This document shows, piece after piece, positions 42,042 through 50,207 of a stretch of 64,000 nucleotides of DNA. A program made the translations under genes and the position numbers. The notes below the pieces were generated by a model. It saw only the letters and a list, made by a program, of their open reading frames with translations. It ran no database searches and had not been told where the DNA came from. Positions within the stretch are counted from its first letter, which is position 1. Every line of letters begins with the position of its first letter. The stretch lies in contig NZ_CABVGP010000001.1 in the NCBI RefSeq assembly GCF_902497555.1, positions 682,001-746,000 on the forward strand, read 5' to 3'. The DNA is from Amycolatopsis camponoti. GTDB lineage: Bacteria; Actinomycetota; Actinomycetes; Mycobacteriales; Pseudonocardiaceae.

Positions 42042-43054
42042 CACTGCTGCGGTCCTCCCCGGTACTGCTGCTGCGGACCCGACGGCGGATACCCCGGCGG
42101 CGGACCCTGGTATTGCGGCTGCGGCGGGTAACCTTGGGGGCCGCCGGCGTACTGGCCCTGCGTCAGCTGGAAGAACATCCGCTCCAGGTCGGCGTGGTCC
42201 TCCTGCATCCCGTAGACGGCGATGCCGGCCTTCGCGGCGATGTCCCCGATCTGCTGGACGCTCGACCCGGCGACCGCGACCCGGCCGTCCGGCGTCGGCG
42301 AGACGGCGGTGATGCCGTTCTCCTGCAACGCCTTCACGAGCGCGGAGGGGTCCGCCGGCTGCACCAGCACGCGCGACTGCTGGCTCTTGCGCAGCTGGTC
42401 CAGCGAGCCGTAGTACCGCGTGACGCCCTGGCTGATGATCACGACCTGGTCGATCAGCTGCTCGACCTCGTTGAGCAGGTGGCTCGAGACCAGGACGGTC
42501 CGCCGCTGCTCCCGCGCGTACGAGCGCAGGAAGTTGCGCAGCCACAGGATGCCCTCGGGGTCGAGGCCGTTCGTCGGCTCGTCCAGCACCAGCACCTGCG
42601 GGTCACCCAGCAACGCCGTCGCCAGCGCCAGCCGCTGCCGCATGCCGAGGGAGAAACCGCCGGCCTTCCGGTCCGCGACGGCCCCCAGGCCGACCAGGCC
42701 GAGCACCTCGTCCGCGCGCCGGTCCGGCACCCCGATCGCCGCCGCGTAGACGCGGAGGTGGTTGCGCGCCGTGCGGCTCGGGTGGAAGCCCTCGTTCTCC
42801 AGCACCGAGCCCACCACCCGCGCCGGGTTCCCCAGCTGCGAGTGCGGGCGCCCGTTGATCGTCGCCTGCCCCGCCGTGGGCGTCACCAGCCCGAGCAGCA
42901 TCCGCAGCGTCGTCGTCTTCCCGGCGCCGTTCGGGCCCAGGAAACCCGTCACCGAACCCGGCTCGACCGTGAAACTGAGGTTCTGCACCGCGTTCACCGC
43001 GCCGAACTGCTTGCTCAGGTTCTGCACCACAATCCGGCCACTGCCGTCGTGCAT
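42041..43054 (-). CDS. ABC transporter ATP-binding protein with Pro/Gln-rich tail
   Basis: ATPase of about 337 residues. Walker A GPNGAGKTTT, signature FSLGMRQRLALA, Walker B VLVLDEPTNGLDP, switch SSHLLNEVEQL. About 80 residues of regulatory domain follow, and the protein ends in a low-complexity tail of about 40 residues rich in Pro, Gln, Gly and Tyr (YPPQPQYQGPPPGYPP), resembling the disordered tails of other actinobacterial membrane-associated proteins. ATG 43054 (MHDGSGRIVVQNL) is preceded by GGGGACGGT; the extra 12 codons upstream are unlikely. Confidence 0.92.
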   Translation of the reverse strand: MHDGSGRIVVQNLSKQFGAVNAVQNLSFTVEPGSVTGFLGPNGAGKTTTLRMLLGLVTPTAGQATINGRPHSQLGNPARVVGSVLENEGFHPSRTARNHLRVYAAAIGVPDRRADEVLGLVGLGAVADRKAGGFSLGMRQRLALATALLGDPQVLVLDEPTNGLDPEGILWLRNFLRSYAREQRRTVLVSSHLLNEVEQLIDQVVIISQGVTRYYGSLDQLRKSQQSRVLVQPADPSALVKALQENGITAVSPTPDGRVAVAGSSVQQIGDIAAKAGIAVYGMQEDHADLERMFFQLTQGQYAGGPQGYPPQPQYQGPPPGYPPSGPQQQYRGGPQQ

Positions 43055-43440
43055 ACCGTCCCCTAACGTTCCCCGCTGATGCGGCGTCATCCTGCCCTAA
43101 CCGCGCCGCCCGCGCGCACGGAACGGCCGAACCCGCGGAGAGCGACGTTCGTCACGTTCCGCTACCGGAAGCGGTCGCCCTGCGTGGCGCTTGCACGGCG
43201 CTGACCTCAGGTTTCGCGGTCGAGGTGCGCTGGAGGGCAGATCAACTTGGTAAAGAATTCGTTCGACTTGCCGACCCGGTGCAGCAAAGTCCGGCGAACC
43301 CCTCTAAGCTTGTCCTTGGCGGCCCGCTCCCAATGACCCCCAGGTTGGTTGAGCGGGTCGCCGCTACGTTTCCGCTTCGGGCTTCGCTCCTCAGCGGCAA
43401 CTCACTCCATGTTGCCCGGGGGCCGAGCCCCCGGACCCCC
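43055..43440. other. Non-coding region with inverted repeats
   Basis: No convincing gene. It contains an AT-richer patch (43235-43265) and, at 43416-43435, a hairpin CCGGGGGC-CGA-GCCCCCGG followed by GACCCCC, an element type common between actinobacterial genes. I looked for a tRNA or attachment site near 43320-43370 and found no cloverleaf. Confidence 0.4.
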
Positions 43441-43604
43441 ACGGTGCCTCGGGCCCACCTCCCAGCGTTGTCCGGGTAGGCCGCCCGGGTTGTGCTTGGA
43501 CCTCACGGTGCCTCGGGTGCACCTCCCAGCGTTGTCCGGGTAGGCCGCCCGGGTTGTGCTTGGACCTCACGGTGCCTCGGGCGCAGCTCCCGGCGTTGGC
43601 CGGG
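43441..43604. repeat. 64-bp direct tandem repeat, about 2.6 copies
   Basis: Copies begin at 43441, 43505 and 43569 with ACGGTGCCTCGGG. Copies 1 and 2 differ at two adjacent bases (CC against TG); copy 3 is partial and diverges after about 36 bases. Each unit carries CCGGGTAGGCCGCCCGGG. The period is not a multiple of three and there is no gene. It ends about 60 bases before the response regulator. Confidence 0.9.
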
Positions 43605-43662
43605 GACGGGTGGCCATTTGGTGGTCTCGGTGTTTTCGTGTGGCTTGTGGCATCGTTGCGCG

Positions 43663-44328
43663 GTGCGGATCTTGCTCGTGGAAGATGAACGGCGGCTCGC
43701 CGAAGCGCTGCGGGCCGGGCTGAGTGCCGAGGGCTATGCCGTCGATGTCGCCCACAACGGGCGGGATGCCCTCTGGCTCGCCACCGAGCACCCCTACTCC
43801 GCGATCATCCTCGACATCATGCTGCCCGGCCTGAACGGCTACCGCGTCTGCCGGCGGCTGCGCGACCAGGGCGACAGCACCCCCATCCTCATGCTCACCG
43901 CCAAGGACGGCGAGGACGACGAGATCGAAGCCCTCGACACCGGCGCCGACGACTTCCTGCCCAAGCCCTTCTCCTACGGAGTCCTGCTCTCACGGCTGCG
44001 CGCCCTCATCCGGCGCGGCGGCGCCACCCGCCCGGGGGTCCTCAAACTGGGTGACCTCGAACTCGACCAGGCCGGCCGGACGTGCCGGCGCGGCACCGCC
44101 GACATCACCCTCACCGGCAAGGAGTTCGCCCTCCTCGCCTACCTCATGCAACGGCCAGGGCAGGTCGTCACCAAGGCCGAGCTGCTCGACAACCTCTGGG
44201 ACTTCGCCGCCTCCGCGACCGCCAACCTCGTCGAGGTCCACGTCAGCGCCCTGCGGCGCAAGCTCGGCGCCGAGACCATCCGGACGGTCCGCGGCGCCGG
44301 CTACCACGTGGCCGGCTCGGGTGCCTAG
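43663..44328 (+). CDS. OmpR-family response regulator
   Basis: Two-component regulator of 221 residues. The receiver begins VRILLVEDERRLAEAL, phosphoacceptor Asp in AIILDIMLPGLNGY, Thr/Lys switch in LTAKDGEDD and LPKPFSYG. The C-terminal winged helix runs from GDLELDQAGRTCRRG to LVEVHVSALRRKLG and IRTVRGAGYHV. GTG 43663 begins the protein at the conserved residue; no Shine-Dalgarno is evident and the start is probably leaderless. The kinase gene overlaps its end by 8 bases. Resembles CutR/TcrA regulators. Confidence 0.94.
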   Translation: MRILLVEDERRLAEALRAGLSAEGYAVDVAHNGRDALWLATEHPYSAIILDIMLPGLNGYRVCRRLRDQGDSTPILMLTAKDGEDDEIEALDTGADDFLPKPFSYGVLLSRLRALIRRGGATRPGVLKLGDLELDQAGRTCRRGTADITLTGKEFALLAYLMQRPGQVVTKAELLDNLWDFAASATANLVEVHVSALRRKLGAETIRTVRGAGYHVAGSGA

Positions 44329-45673
44329 CTTCCTTCGCTCCACCCGGTTCCGCGTCGCGGTGACGGCCTTCGCCGCCTCGGCCGTGGCGCTCGGGGCGGT
44401 GTCGCTGTGGTTCGTGCTCCAGGCGGAGAGCCGGCTCCGGAACGCCGCCACCCAGCTCGCCGACGCCCACGCCGACGCGATCGTCCAGCTCCTGAACACC
44501 GGCGCCCGGCCCGGCGACCTGACGCTGCTCGTGCGTGACTCGATCTACGAGGTCAAGGACCGGACGGGCAAGAGCGTCGCGTCCTGCCCCGTCCTGAGCG
44601 GCGCCACCCTTACGGCGTACGACGCCGATGTCACTCTGCGGCCGTACGAAATCGACCGCGCCGACCAGCGGTCGGTGGGATGTGCTCCCGAGCTGCGCGG
44701 GCTCGACGACGACCTGACCCTGCACGTCGTCCACGCCACCAGCGGCGACAGCAGGTACCAGGTCTACGCCGGTGCGCAGCTCGACCCCGAAGGCCAGGCG
44801 GCCGTCGACTCCGTCCGGACTGTGCTCACCTTCGGCGTCCCCGCGGTCGCGCTGCTCATCGGCGTGATCGCGTGGCTCGCCGTCCGCCGGTCGCTGCGCC
44901 CGGTCGAGGCCATCCGCGGGGAGGTCGCCGAGATCGGCGCGCACGACCTGAGCCGCCGCGTTCCGGCGCCGCGCACCGGCGACGAGATCGCGCGCCTCGC
45001 CGGGACGATGAACACCATGCTCGCGCGGCTCGACGAAGCCGTCACGCGCCAGAGCCGGTTCACCTCCGACGCTTCGCACGAGCTGCGCACGCCGCTCGCC
45101 TCGCTGCGGACCCAGCTCGAAGTGCTGCTGGCCCACCCGGACCGGCTCGACTGGCGGCACTCCTGCGAGAACGCGCTGCTCGACGTCACCCGCCTGCAGG
45201 ACCTCGTCGCCGACCTCGTGCTGCTCGGCAAGCTCGACCACGCCGGGCCGGACCGGCTCGAACCCGTGGCACTGTCCGAAGTGGTCCAGGCGGTCGCGGC
45301 CGGCCGGGCGGAGATCGAGATCCGCGGCGCGCCGGTGGTGCGCGGCCACCGGTCGCGGCTCGAACGGCTCCTCCGCAACCTCGTCGACAACGCCCGGCGG
45401 CACGCGGTGTCCCGCGTCGCCGTCAAAGTGTCCACTGTGGACGGTTGGGCGGTGCTGTCGGTCACCGACGACGGGCCCGGCATCCCCGAAGCGGACCGCG
45501 AGCGCGTCTTCGACCGCTTCGTCCGCCTCGACAACGCGCGCGCCCGCGACGACGGCGGATCCGGGCTGGGCCTGGCGATCGTCGCCGACATCGCCCGCGC
45601 CCACGGCGGCACGGCCGCGGTCGAGGGCGGGAGCCGGTTCGTCGTCCGGATTCCGGAGCTGAAGACGTCTTAA
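44321..45673 (+). CDS. Membrane sensor histidine kinase
   Basis: Sensor kinase of 450 residues. Two transmembrane helices (about residues 8-30, VAVTAFAASAVALGAVSLWF, and 165-187, VLTFGVPAVALLIGVIAWLA) enclose a ~135-residue extracellular sensor with two cysteines (VASCPVL, SVGCAPE) that may form a disulfide. HAMP region RRSLRPVEAIRGEVAEI, H-box FTSDASHELRTPLASL, N-box LLRNLVDNARRHA, G-boxes VTDDGPGIP and GGSGLGLAIV. GTG 44321 overlaps the regulator's stop region. Signal unknown. Confidence 0.94.
   Translation: MPSFLRSTRFRVAVTAFAASAVALGAVSLWFVLQAESRLRNAATQLADAHADAIVQLLNTGARPGDLTLLVRDSIYEVKDRTGKSVASCPVLSGATLTAYDADVTLRPYEIDRADQRSVGCAPELRGLDDDLTLHVVHATSGDSRYQVYAGAQLDPEGQAAVDSVRTVLTFGVPAVALLIGVIAWLAVRRSLRPVEAIRGEVAEIGAHDLSRRVPAPRTGDEIARLAGTMNTMLARLDEAVTRQSRFTSDASHELRTPLASLRTQLEVLLAHPDRLDWRHSCENALLDVTRLQDLVADLVLLGKLDHAGPDRLEPVALSEVVQAVAAGRAEIEIRGAPVVRGHRSRLERLLRNLVDNARRHAVSRVAVKVSTVDGWAVLSVTDDGPGIPEADRERVFDRFVRLDNARARDDGGSGLGLAIVADIARAHGGTAAVEGGSRFVVRIPELKTS
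45431..45441. repeat. TCCACTGTGGA palindrome (copy 3)
   Basis: In the sensor kinase gene, Ser-Thr-Val-Asp with ACT; extended to GTCCACTGTGGAC only by G-to-T at the 5' flank (sequence GTGTCCACTGTGGACG). Confidence 0.6.
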
Positions 45674-45679
45674 GCCGGC

Positions 45680-45695
45680 TTCAGGCTGCGTTCAG
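45680..45695 (+). promoter_or_regulatory. Direct repeat TTCAG-N6-TTCAG before the acyltransferase
   Basis: TTCAG at 45680 and 45691, an 11-base period (one helical turn), in the 45-base gap after the kinase gene. OmpR-family regulators bind such direct repeats, so the neighbouring regulator may control the acyltransferase gene. Confidence 0.5.
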
Positions 45696-45718
45696 CGTCC
45701 GCGGCCGACGCTGCGGCC

Positions 45719-46831
45719 ATGATCATCTCTTGGCGCCCCCTCGACCACGCCGAATACCGGGCGTCGTCGTGGTTCCCGGGTCTCACCGGCCTGCGCGCGC
45801 TGGCCGCGCTGGCCGTCGTGTTCTTCCACTACGGCGGCCCCGTCGTCGACCGGCTGCAGGGCTGGATCGCCGTCCAGCTGTTCTTCGTGCTGTCCGGCTT
45901 CCTCATCACCACGCTGGCGCTGCGCGAAGAGGAGCGCACCGGCCGGATCTCGTTGCGTGACTTCTACGTCCGCCGCGTCTTCCGGATCATGCCGGTGTAC
46001 TTCCTGCTGCTCGGCCTGACGGCGCTGGCGGTGACCCTCGCCGGGACGTACGCGAGCGGCAGGCTCGGCGACGCGATGCCGTACTACCTGACCTTCCTCA
46101 ACGAAGTCGTCGACTTCAACACGCCGTACCCGACGTCGTGGTCGCTGGGCGTGGAGGAGAAGTTCTACCTCGTCTGGCCCGCGCTGCTCGTGCTGACGTC
46201 ATCGGCGAAGTCCGGGAAGACCGCGCTGCGCCTGATGATCGGCGCCGGCGCGATCGGGATCGTGCTCGGTGTGCTGCCGCTGGCGCCGTCGCACCAGTGG
46301 GCGAGCCTGACGGTGCACTACGGCTCGCTGGTCGTCGGCTGCCTGCTCGGCCTGGCCCTGCACCACCCGCGCGGGTTCGCCGTGCTGCGGCCGCTGACCA
46401 GCCCGGCCGCCGGGGTGCTGGTCGCGCTGGGGTTCGGCGTGCTGCAGCTGTCGGTCAAGCCGCTGGGACGCTCGCTCGGCGGGAACTGGCAGTTCGTCGT
46501 CCCCATCTACGCGGTGGGCGCGGCGCTGCTGCTCGTCGCGGTCGTCTCCGCGGGCCCGGTGCGGCGGCTGCTCGCGAGCCGTCCGCTCACTTACATCGGT
46601 GATCGGTCCTACGCGCTCTACCTGGCCCAGACCGGGGCGGCGGGCGTGACCGGGCTCCTGCTGCCGACGGGACCGGCGAAGGCCGTCGCGACCTCCGCCG
46701 TCGCGCTGCTCTTCGCCTGCGGCTTGCGGCGCTGGGTCGAACTGCCCGCGATCGCCTTCGGCCGCCGGCTGGTGGCGAAAGGGGAGCGGGCCCCTGCCGA
46801 GGAACGACAGGGGCCCGCTCGGGTGAAATAG
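45719..46831 (+). CDS. Acyltransferase-3 family membrane protein (OafA/YrhL-like)
   Basis: Integral membrane O-acyltransferase of 370 residues with about ten hydrophobic helices. LTGLRALAALAVVFFHYGG contains the family His; FFVLSGFLITTLALREEERTGRISLRDFYVRRVFRIMPVYFLLL is the conserved second block, with RxFRIxPxY. SWSLGVEEKFYLVWP is the third hallmark. Such proteins acetylate or succinylate extracellular polysaccharides, peptidoglycan or lipids. Lies 45 bases behind the two-component genes and may be part of their response. No adjoining polysaccharide genes. Confidence 0.92.
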   Translation: MIISWRPLDHAEYRASSWFPGLTGLRALAALAVVFFHYGGPVVDRLQGWIAVQLFFVLSGFLITTLALREEERTGRISLRDFYVRRVFRIMPVYFLLLGLTALAVTLAGTYASGRLGDAMPYYLTFLNEVVDFNTPYPTSWSLGVEEKFYLVWPALLVLTSSAKSGKTALRLMIGAGAIGIVLGVLPLAPSHQWASLTVHYGSLVVGCLLGLALHHPRGFAVLRPLTSPAAGVLVALGFGVLQLSVKPLGRSLGGNWQFVVPIYAVGAALLLVAVVSAGPVRRLLASRPLTYIGDRSYALYLAQTGAAGVTGLLLPTGPAKAVATSAVALLFACGLRRWVELPAIAFGRRLVAKGERAPAEERQGPARVK

Positions 46832-46833
46832 GG

Positions 46834-47949
46834 TCAGGCAAGAACCGTCTCCAGCGCCGTGTGCGGCAGGTCGTGCGCGACCGCGACCGGGCCGTTCGTC
46901 AGGGCGCCGGCGTGGGTGTTGAGGCCCTTGGCGAGCGCGGCGTCGGCCTGCAGGGCGGCCTTCCAGCCGTGCTCGGCCAGCTGTACGGCGTAAGGCAGCG
47001 TCACGTTCGTGAGGCCGTAGGTCGACGTCCGGGGCACCGCGCCCGGCATGTTCGCGACGCAGTAGAAGACGGACTCGTGCACGGTGTAGGTCGGCTCGTC
47101 GTGCGTGGTCGGGCGCGAGTCGGCGAAGCAACCACCCTGGTCGATCGCGATGTCGACGAGCACGCTGCCCGGCTTCATGCGGGACACGAGCTCGTTCGAG
47201 ACCAGCTTCGGCGCCTTCGCGCCCGGGACCAGCACCGCGCCGATGACCATGTCGGCCTGCAGCACGGACTCTTCGACCGAGAGGCGGTTCGACGTCACCG
47301 TGCGGATGCGGCCGCCGAAGTCGTTGTCGATCTGGCGGAGGCGGTCGACGTTGGTGTCCAGGATCTCGACGTCCGAGCCGAGGCCCAGCGCGACGCGGGC
47401 GGCGTTCAGGCCGGCGACGCCGCCGCCGATGACGACGACGCGCGCCGGGTGCACGCCGGGGATGCCGCCGGGCAGCACGCCGCGGCCGCCGCTCGGCTTC
47501 ATCAGCGAGAACGCGCCGACCTGCGGGGCCAGCCGGCCCGCGACCTCGGACATCGGGGCGAGCAGCGGGAGCGCGCCGTTCGCGGTCTGCACGGTTTCGT
47601 AGGCGATCGCGGTGGTGCCGGCGGCCAGCAGCGCGTCGGTCAGCGGCCGGTCGGCGGCGATGTGCAGGTAGGTGAAGAGGACCTGGTCGGCGCGCAGCCG
47701 GGGGTACTCCTCGGCGATCGGCTCCTTGACCTTGAGGACCAGCTCGCCCTCGGCCCAGGTCTCTTCGGCGGTGGCGAGGATCTTCGCGCCGGCGGCGACG
47801 TATTCATCGTCGGAGATGGACGAGCCGATGCCCGCGCCGGTCTCGACGAAGACGTCGTGCCCGCGGCCGACCAGCTCGTGCACCCCGGCCGGGGTCAGCG
47901 CGACCCGGTACTCGTGCCTCTTGATTTCACGGGGGACAGCGATACGCAC
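46834..47949 (-). CDS. ald: Alanine dehydrogenase
   Basis: NAD-dependent L-alanine dehydrogenase of 371 residues: VRIAVPREIKRHEYRVALTPAGVHELVGRGHDV at the N-terminus, VKEPIAEEYPRLRADQVLFTYLH with the active-site Lys and His region, MSEVAGRLAPQVGAF, nucleotide-binding VVVIGGGVAGLNAARVALGLGSDVEILD, and IDQGGCFADSRPTTHDEPTY. Interconverts alanine with pyruvate and ammonia. GTG 47949 has a perfect AGGAGG 6 bases upstream. Induced by AldR (Lrp/AsnC family) in mycobacteria; direct repeats in the upstream gap fit such a regulator, which is not encoded here. Confidence 0.96.
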   Translation of the reverse strand: MRIAVPREIKRHEYRVALTPAGVHELVGRGHDVFVETGAGIGSSISDDEYVAAGAKILATAEETWAEGELVLKVKEPIAEEYPRLRADQVLFTYLHIAADRPLTDALLAAGTTAIAYETVQTANGALPLLAPMSEVAGRLAPQVGAFSLMKPSGGRGVLPGGIPGVHPARVVVIGGGVAGLNAARVALGLGSDVEILDTNVDRLRQIDNDFGGRIRTVTSNRLSVEESVLQADMVIGAVLVPGAKAPKLVSNELVSRMKPGSVLVDIAIDQGGCFADSRPTTHDEPTYTVHESVFYCVANMPGAVPRTSTYGLTNVTLPYAVQLAEHGWKAALQADAALAKGLNTHAGALTNGPVAVAHDLPHTALETVLA

Positions 47950-48031
47950 GGTCGGCCTCCTGGGTCGGTCTGCGTCCGGATTCGGTGCGGTGGTGCCACT
48001 CACGGTGAGCCACCCGGACGGCGGTGTCATC

Positions 48032-48078
48032 GTGCTGTGCGGACATTTCTTCGCCGTTATCGTGGTGCTACGCGGACA
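48032..48078. promoter_or_regulatory. Direct repeats GTGCTNNGCGGACA, 33-base period
   Basis: GTGCTGTGCGGACA (48032-48045) and GTGCTACGCGGACA (48065-48078), differing at two positions and set 33 bases apart (three helical turns), in the divergent gap between ald and the quinone-reductase gene. A small CTCAC-G-GTGAG palindrome lies at 47999-48009. Arrangement suits an Lrp/AsnC-type regulator such as AldR. Confidence 0.5.
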
Positions 48079-48121
48079 AGAACGTTGACTTCGACCGCGC
48101 TGGAGGTTGCAGCGTGGAGCC

Positions 48122-49054
48122 ATGAGAGCTGTGTGGTTGCGGGAGTTCGGCGGGCCGGAAGTGCTGGAGCCGGGCGACGCGCCGGACCCGGTACCCGGGC
48201 CCGGCCAGGTGCTGGTCGAGGTGGCGTTCGCGAACACCACGTTCGTCGAGACGCAGGTGCGGGCCGGGACGGGACCGTTCCGGCCGCCGTTGCCGATCGT
48301 CCCCGGCAACGGCGTCGGCGGCGTGATCAGCGCGGTCGGCCCGGGCGCCGACCCGGGGCTCGCCGGACAGCGGGTGGTGACGTCGACCGGCGGCTCCGGC
48401 GGGTACGCCCAGCGCGTCGCGGTGGACGCGTCGGCGGCGTTCGCGGTGCCGGACGCGCTGGCGCTCGACGCGGCGGTGGCGCTGCTCGCGGACGGCCGGA
48501 CCGCGACGGGCTTGGTCCATGCCACCAGGGTGCGGCCCGGCGATCGAGTCCTGGTCGAGGCCGCGGCGGGTGGCGTCGGCGGCCTGCTGGTGCAGCTGGC
48601 GAAGGCGGCGGGCGCCACGGTGGTCGGCGCGGCGGGTGGGCCGGCGAAGGTGGCTCACGTCCTGGGCGCGGACGAGGTCGTCGACTACCTGGCCCCGGAC
48701 TGGGCGTCTTCGGTGGGCGCGGTCGACGTCGTCTTCGACGGCGTGGGCGGGGCGATCGGCACGGCGGCGTTCGGGTCGCTGCGTCCAGGCGGGCGGATGG
48801 CGGTGTACGGCCTCGCGGGCGGTTCGTGGGCGGAGGTGTCCGAAGCGGACGCCGCTTCGCGGGGTGTCTCGCTGGTGCGCTCGATCGGGAGCCCGGCGGA
48901 GATGCGGGCGTTCACGGAGTCGGCGCTGTCGGAAGCCGCGGCCGGACGGCTGGTGCCGGTGATCGGGCAGCGGTTCCCGCTGGAGAAAGCCGCGGACGCC
49001 CACGCGGCGATGGAGTCCCGCACCACGATCGGCAAGACGCTGCTGGTCGCCTGA
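48122..49054 (+). CDS. Zinc-free MDR alcohol dehydrogenase (quinone oxidoreductase type)
   Basis: Medium-chain dehydrogenase/reductase of 310 residues. MRAVWLREFGGPEVLEPGDAPDPVPGPGQVLVEV is the typical QOR start; the NADPH-binding loop is VLVEAAAGGVGGLLVQLAKAAGATVVGAAG; the C-terminus ends ESRTTIGKTLLVA. Catalytic zinc ligands are absent, so it is probably an NADPH:quinone oxidoreductase or enone reductase. ATG 48122 with GGAG 4 bases upstream. Divergent from ald; a long palindrome ends the gene. Confidence 0.92.
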   Translation: MRAVWLREFGGPEVLEPGDAPDPVPGPGQVLVEVAFANTTFVETQVRAGTGPFRPPLPIVPGNGVGGVISAVGPGADPGLAGQRVVTSTGGSGGYAQRVAVDASAAFAVPDALALDAAVALLADGRTATGLVHATRVRPGDRVLVEAAAGGVGGLLVQLAKAAGATVVGAAGGPAKVAHVLGADEVVDYLAPDWASSVGAVDVVFDGVGGAIGTAAFGSLRPGGRMAVYGLAGGSWAEVSEADAASRGVSLVRSIGSPAEMRAFTESALSEAAAGRLVPVIGQRFPLEKAADAHAAMESRTTIGKTLLVA

Positions 49055-49055
49055 C

Positions 49056-49119
49056 AGTACCGGCGAGCCCACCTTACGCCGTAAGGTGACTTACACCGTA
49101 AGGTGGACTCGCCGGTACT
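49056..49119. terminator. Long compound palindrome, bidirectional terminator
   Basis: Arms AGTACCGGCGAG (49056-49067) and complement (49108-49119), one mismatch, then CCACCTTACG with CGTAAGGTGG. The 18-base loop holds another CGTAAGGTG copy, so the 5' arm can pair with either copy. Lies between convergent genes, directly after a stop codon. Confidence 0.75.
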
Positions 49120-49130
49120 TCGCGAGAGGG

Positions 49131-50045
49131 TCAGGCGCGGTAGGCCGACCAGGAGCTGTTCATCCGCGTGGCCTGGCCCGCGGTGAACTCGTACATGCAG
49201 CTGTCGTAGCTGTAGTCCATGAAGTTGTGGACCGGGTCCTTGCCCGCCGAGGTGCACGTGTCCTTGCTGGCCGGGCACCCGGACGTCGCCGTCGCTTCGG
49301 CCGGGGTGTCCGAGACGTAGTCGCCCGAACCGGAGCAGCCGCCCTGGAACGTGTGGTACAGGCCCATCCAGTGGCCGACCTCGTGGGTGGCCGTGTCGCC
49401 CTCGTTGTAGTTGGTCGCCGACCGGCCAGGCAGTGACTCGTCGAGGATCACGACGCCGTCCAGCTTCGGCTGCGAGCTGTAGTTCGAGGGGAACGTCGCC
49501 CAGCCGAGCAGGTCGTCACCGAGGTTGGCGGTGTAGATGTTCAGCGCGTTCTTGCCGCCCTTGCGCAGCGCGTTCTTCATGTTCCGCTCGGCGGACGTGC
49601 CGTCGGTGATGCCGTTGTACCAGGTGGAGTTGTTGGTGTAGTCGGTGCTCGTCAGCGTGAAGCTGAAGCCGCTGGACGCGTACGCGCTGTTGAGCACGGA
49701 GATCTGCTTGGTGATGGCCGACGCCGGCAGGTTGCCGGTCGAGCCGCTGGTGATCACGTGGAAGTAGACCGGGATCGACACCGCCGACGGCGCCTTCAGC
49801 GCGGTGCGCTTGCCGGCGAGCTTGCTCTGCAGGTCCGCGTCCATGCGGGCCGCTTCGGCGGGCGACAGGCTGTCGGCGTGGCCGTCCTTGCCGCGGTCCG
49901 CGGCGTGGGTGGGGGTGAAGCAGTCGCCGGCCGGGGCGGCGACGGCGCTCCCGGCGGTGGTGCCCGGGACGACCAGGGCGACCAGGGACAGTGCGGACAC
50001 CGCACCCAGCTTGACGGCCCTGCGAACCCGCTCGGAACTGCTCAT
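49131..50045 (-). CDS. Secreted M43 (pappalysin/cytophagalysin-type) zinc metalloprotease
   Basis: Extracellular protease of about 304 residues. A Sec signal ([20 protein letters not shown]...AVAA) precedes a ~45-residue propeptide-like stretch with one Cys ([12 protein letters not shown]) that could act as a cysteine switch. Catalytic zinc motif [13 protein letters not shown] (HExxHxxGxxH), Met-turn in [12 protein letters not shown], and four further cysteines for disulfides ([18 protein letters not shown]). Ends [18 protein letters not shown] as usual for M43B. ATG 50045 ([11 protein letters not shown]) has GAGGAG upstream. Confidence 0.94.
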   Translation of the reverse strand: MSSSERVRRAVKLGAVSALSLVALVVPGTTAGSAVAAPAGDCFTPTHAADRGKDGHADSLSPAEAARMDADLQSKLAGKRTALKAPSAVSIPVYFHVITSGSTGNLPASAITKQISVLNSAYASSGFSFTLTSTDYTNNSTWYNGITDGTSAERNMKNALRKGGKNALNIYTANLGDDLLGWATFPSNYSSQPKLDGVVILDESLPGRSATNYNEGDTATHEVGHWMGLYHTFQGGCSGSGDYVSDTPAEATATSGCPASKDTCTSAGKDPVHNFMDYSYDSCMYEFTAGQATRMNSSWSAYRA

Positions 50046-50207
50046 GGACACTCCTCTGCGCCGGCCCGGCTACCCCGGGTGCTGCGAAGAAGGTGCGTCA
50101 GGCGATCACCGGAATCCACCATCTTTCGGCTGGAAAAGACAATCGGAACGTTCGGCGCGATCCATGCGGAGTAGTGCATAGGTCATGGAATGGGCCGAAT
50201 GGCGCAG

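Noticed and set aside
37173..42131. 1652-codon open frame on the plus strand across the ABC transporter genes
   Set aside because: Composition is Arg/Asp/Gln/His-rich nonsense and it lies antisense to the fused ABC exporter, whose motifs are unambiguous.
43055..43440. Possible tRNA or attachment site in the gap before the response regulator
   Set aside because: Fragments resemble T-loop sequence but no acceptor stem or anticodon arm can be drawn, and no integrase is near.
46834..48618. 594-codon frame with alanine dehydrogenase as its C-terminal part
   Set aside because: The first ~220 residues are low-complexity antisense of the quinone reductase; a perfect ribosome-binding site marks the ald start at 47949.
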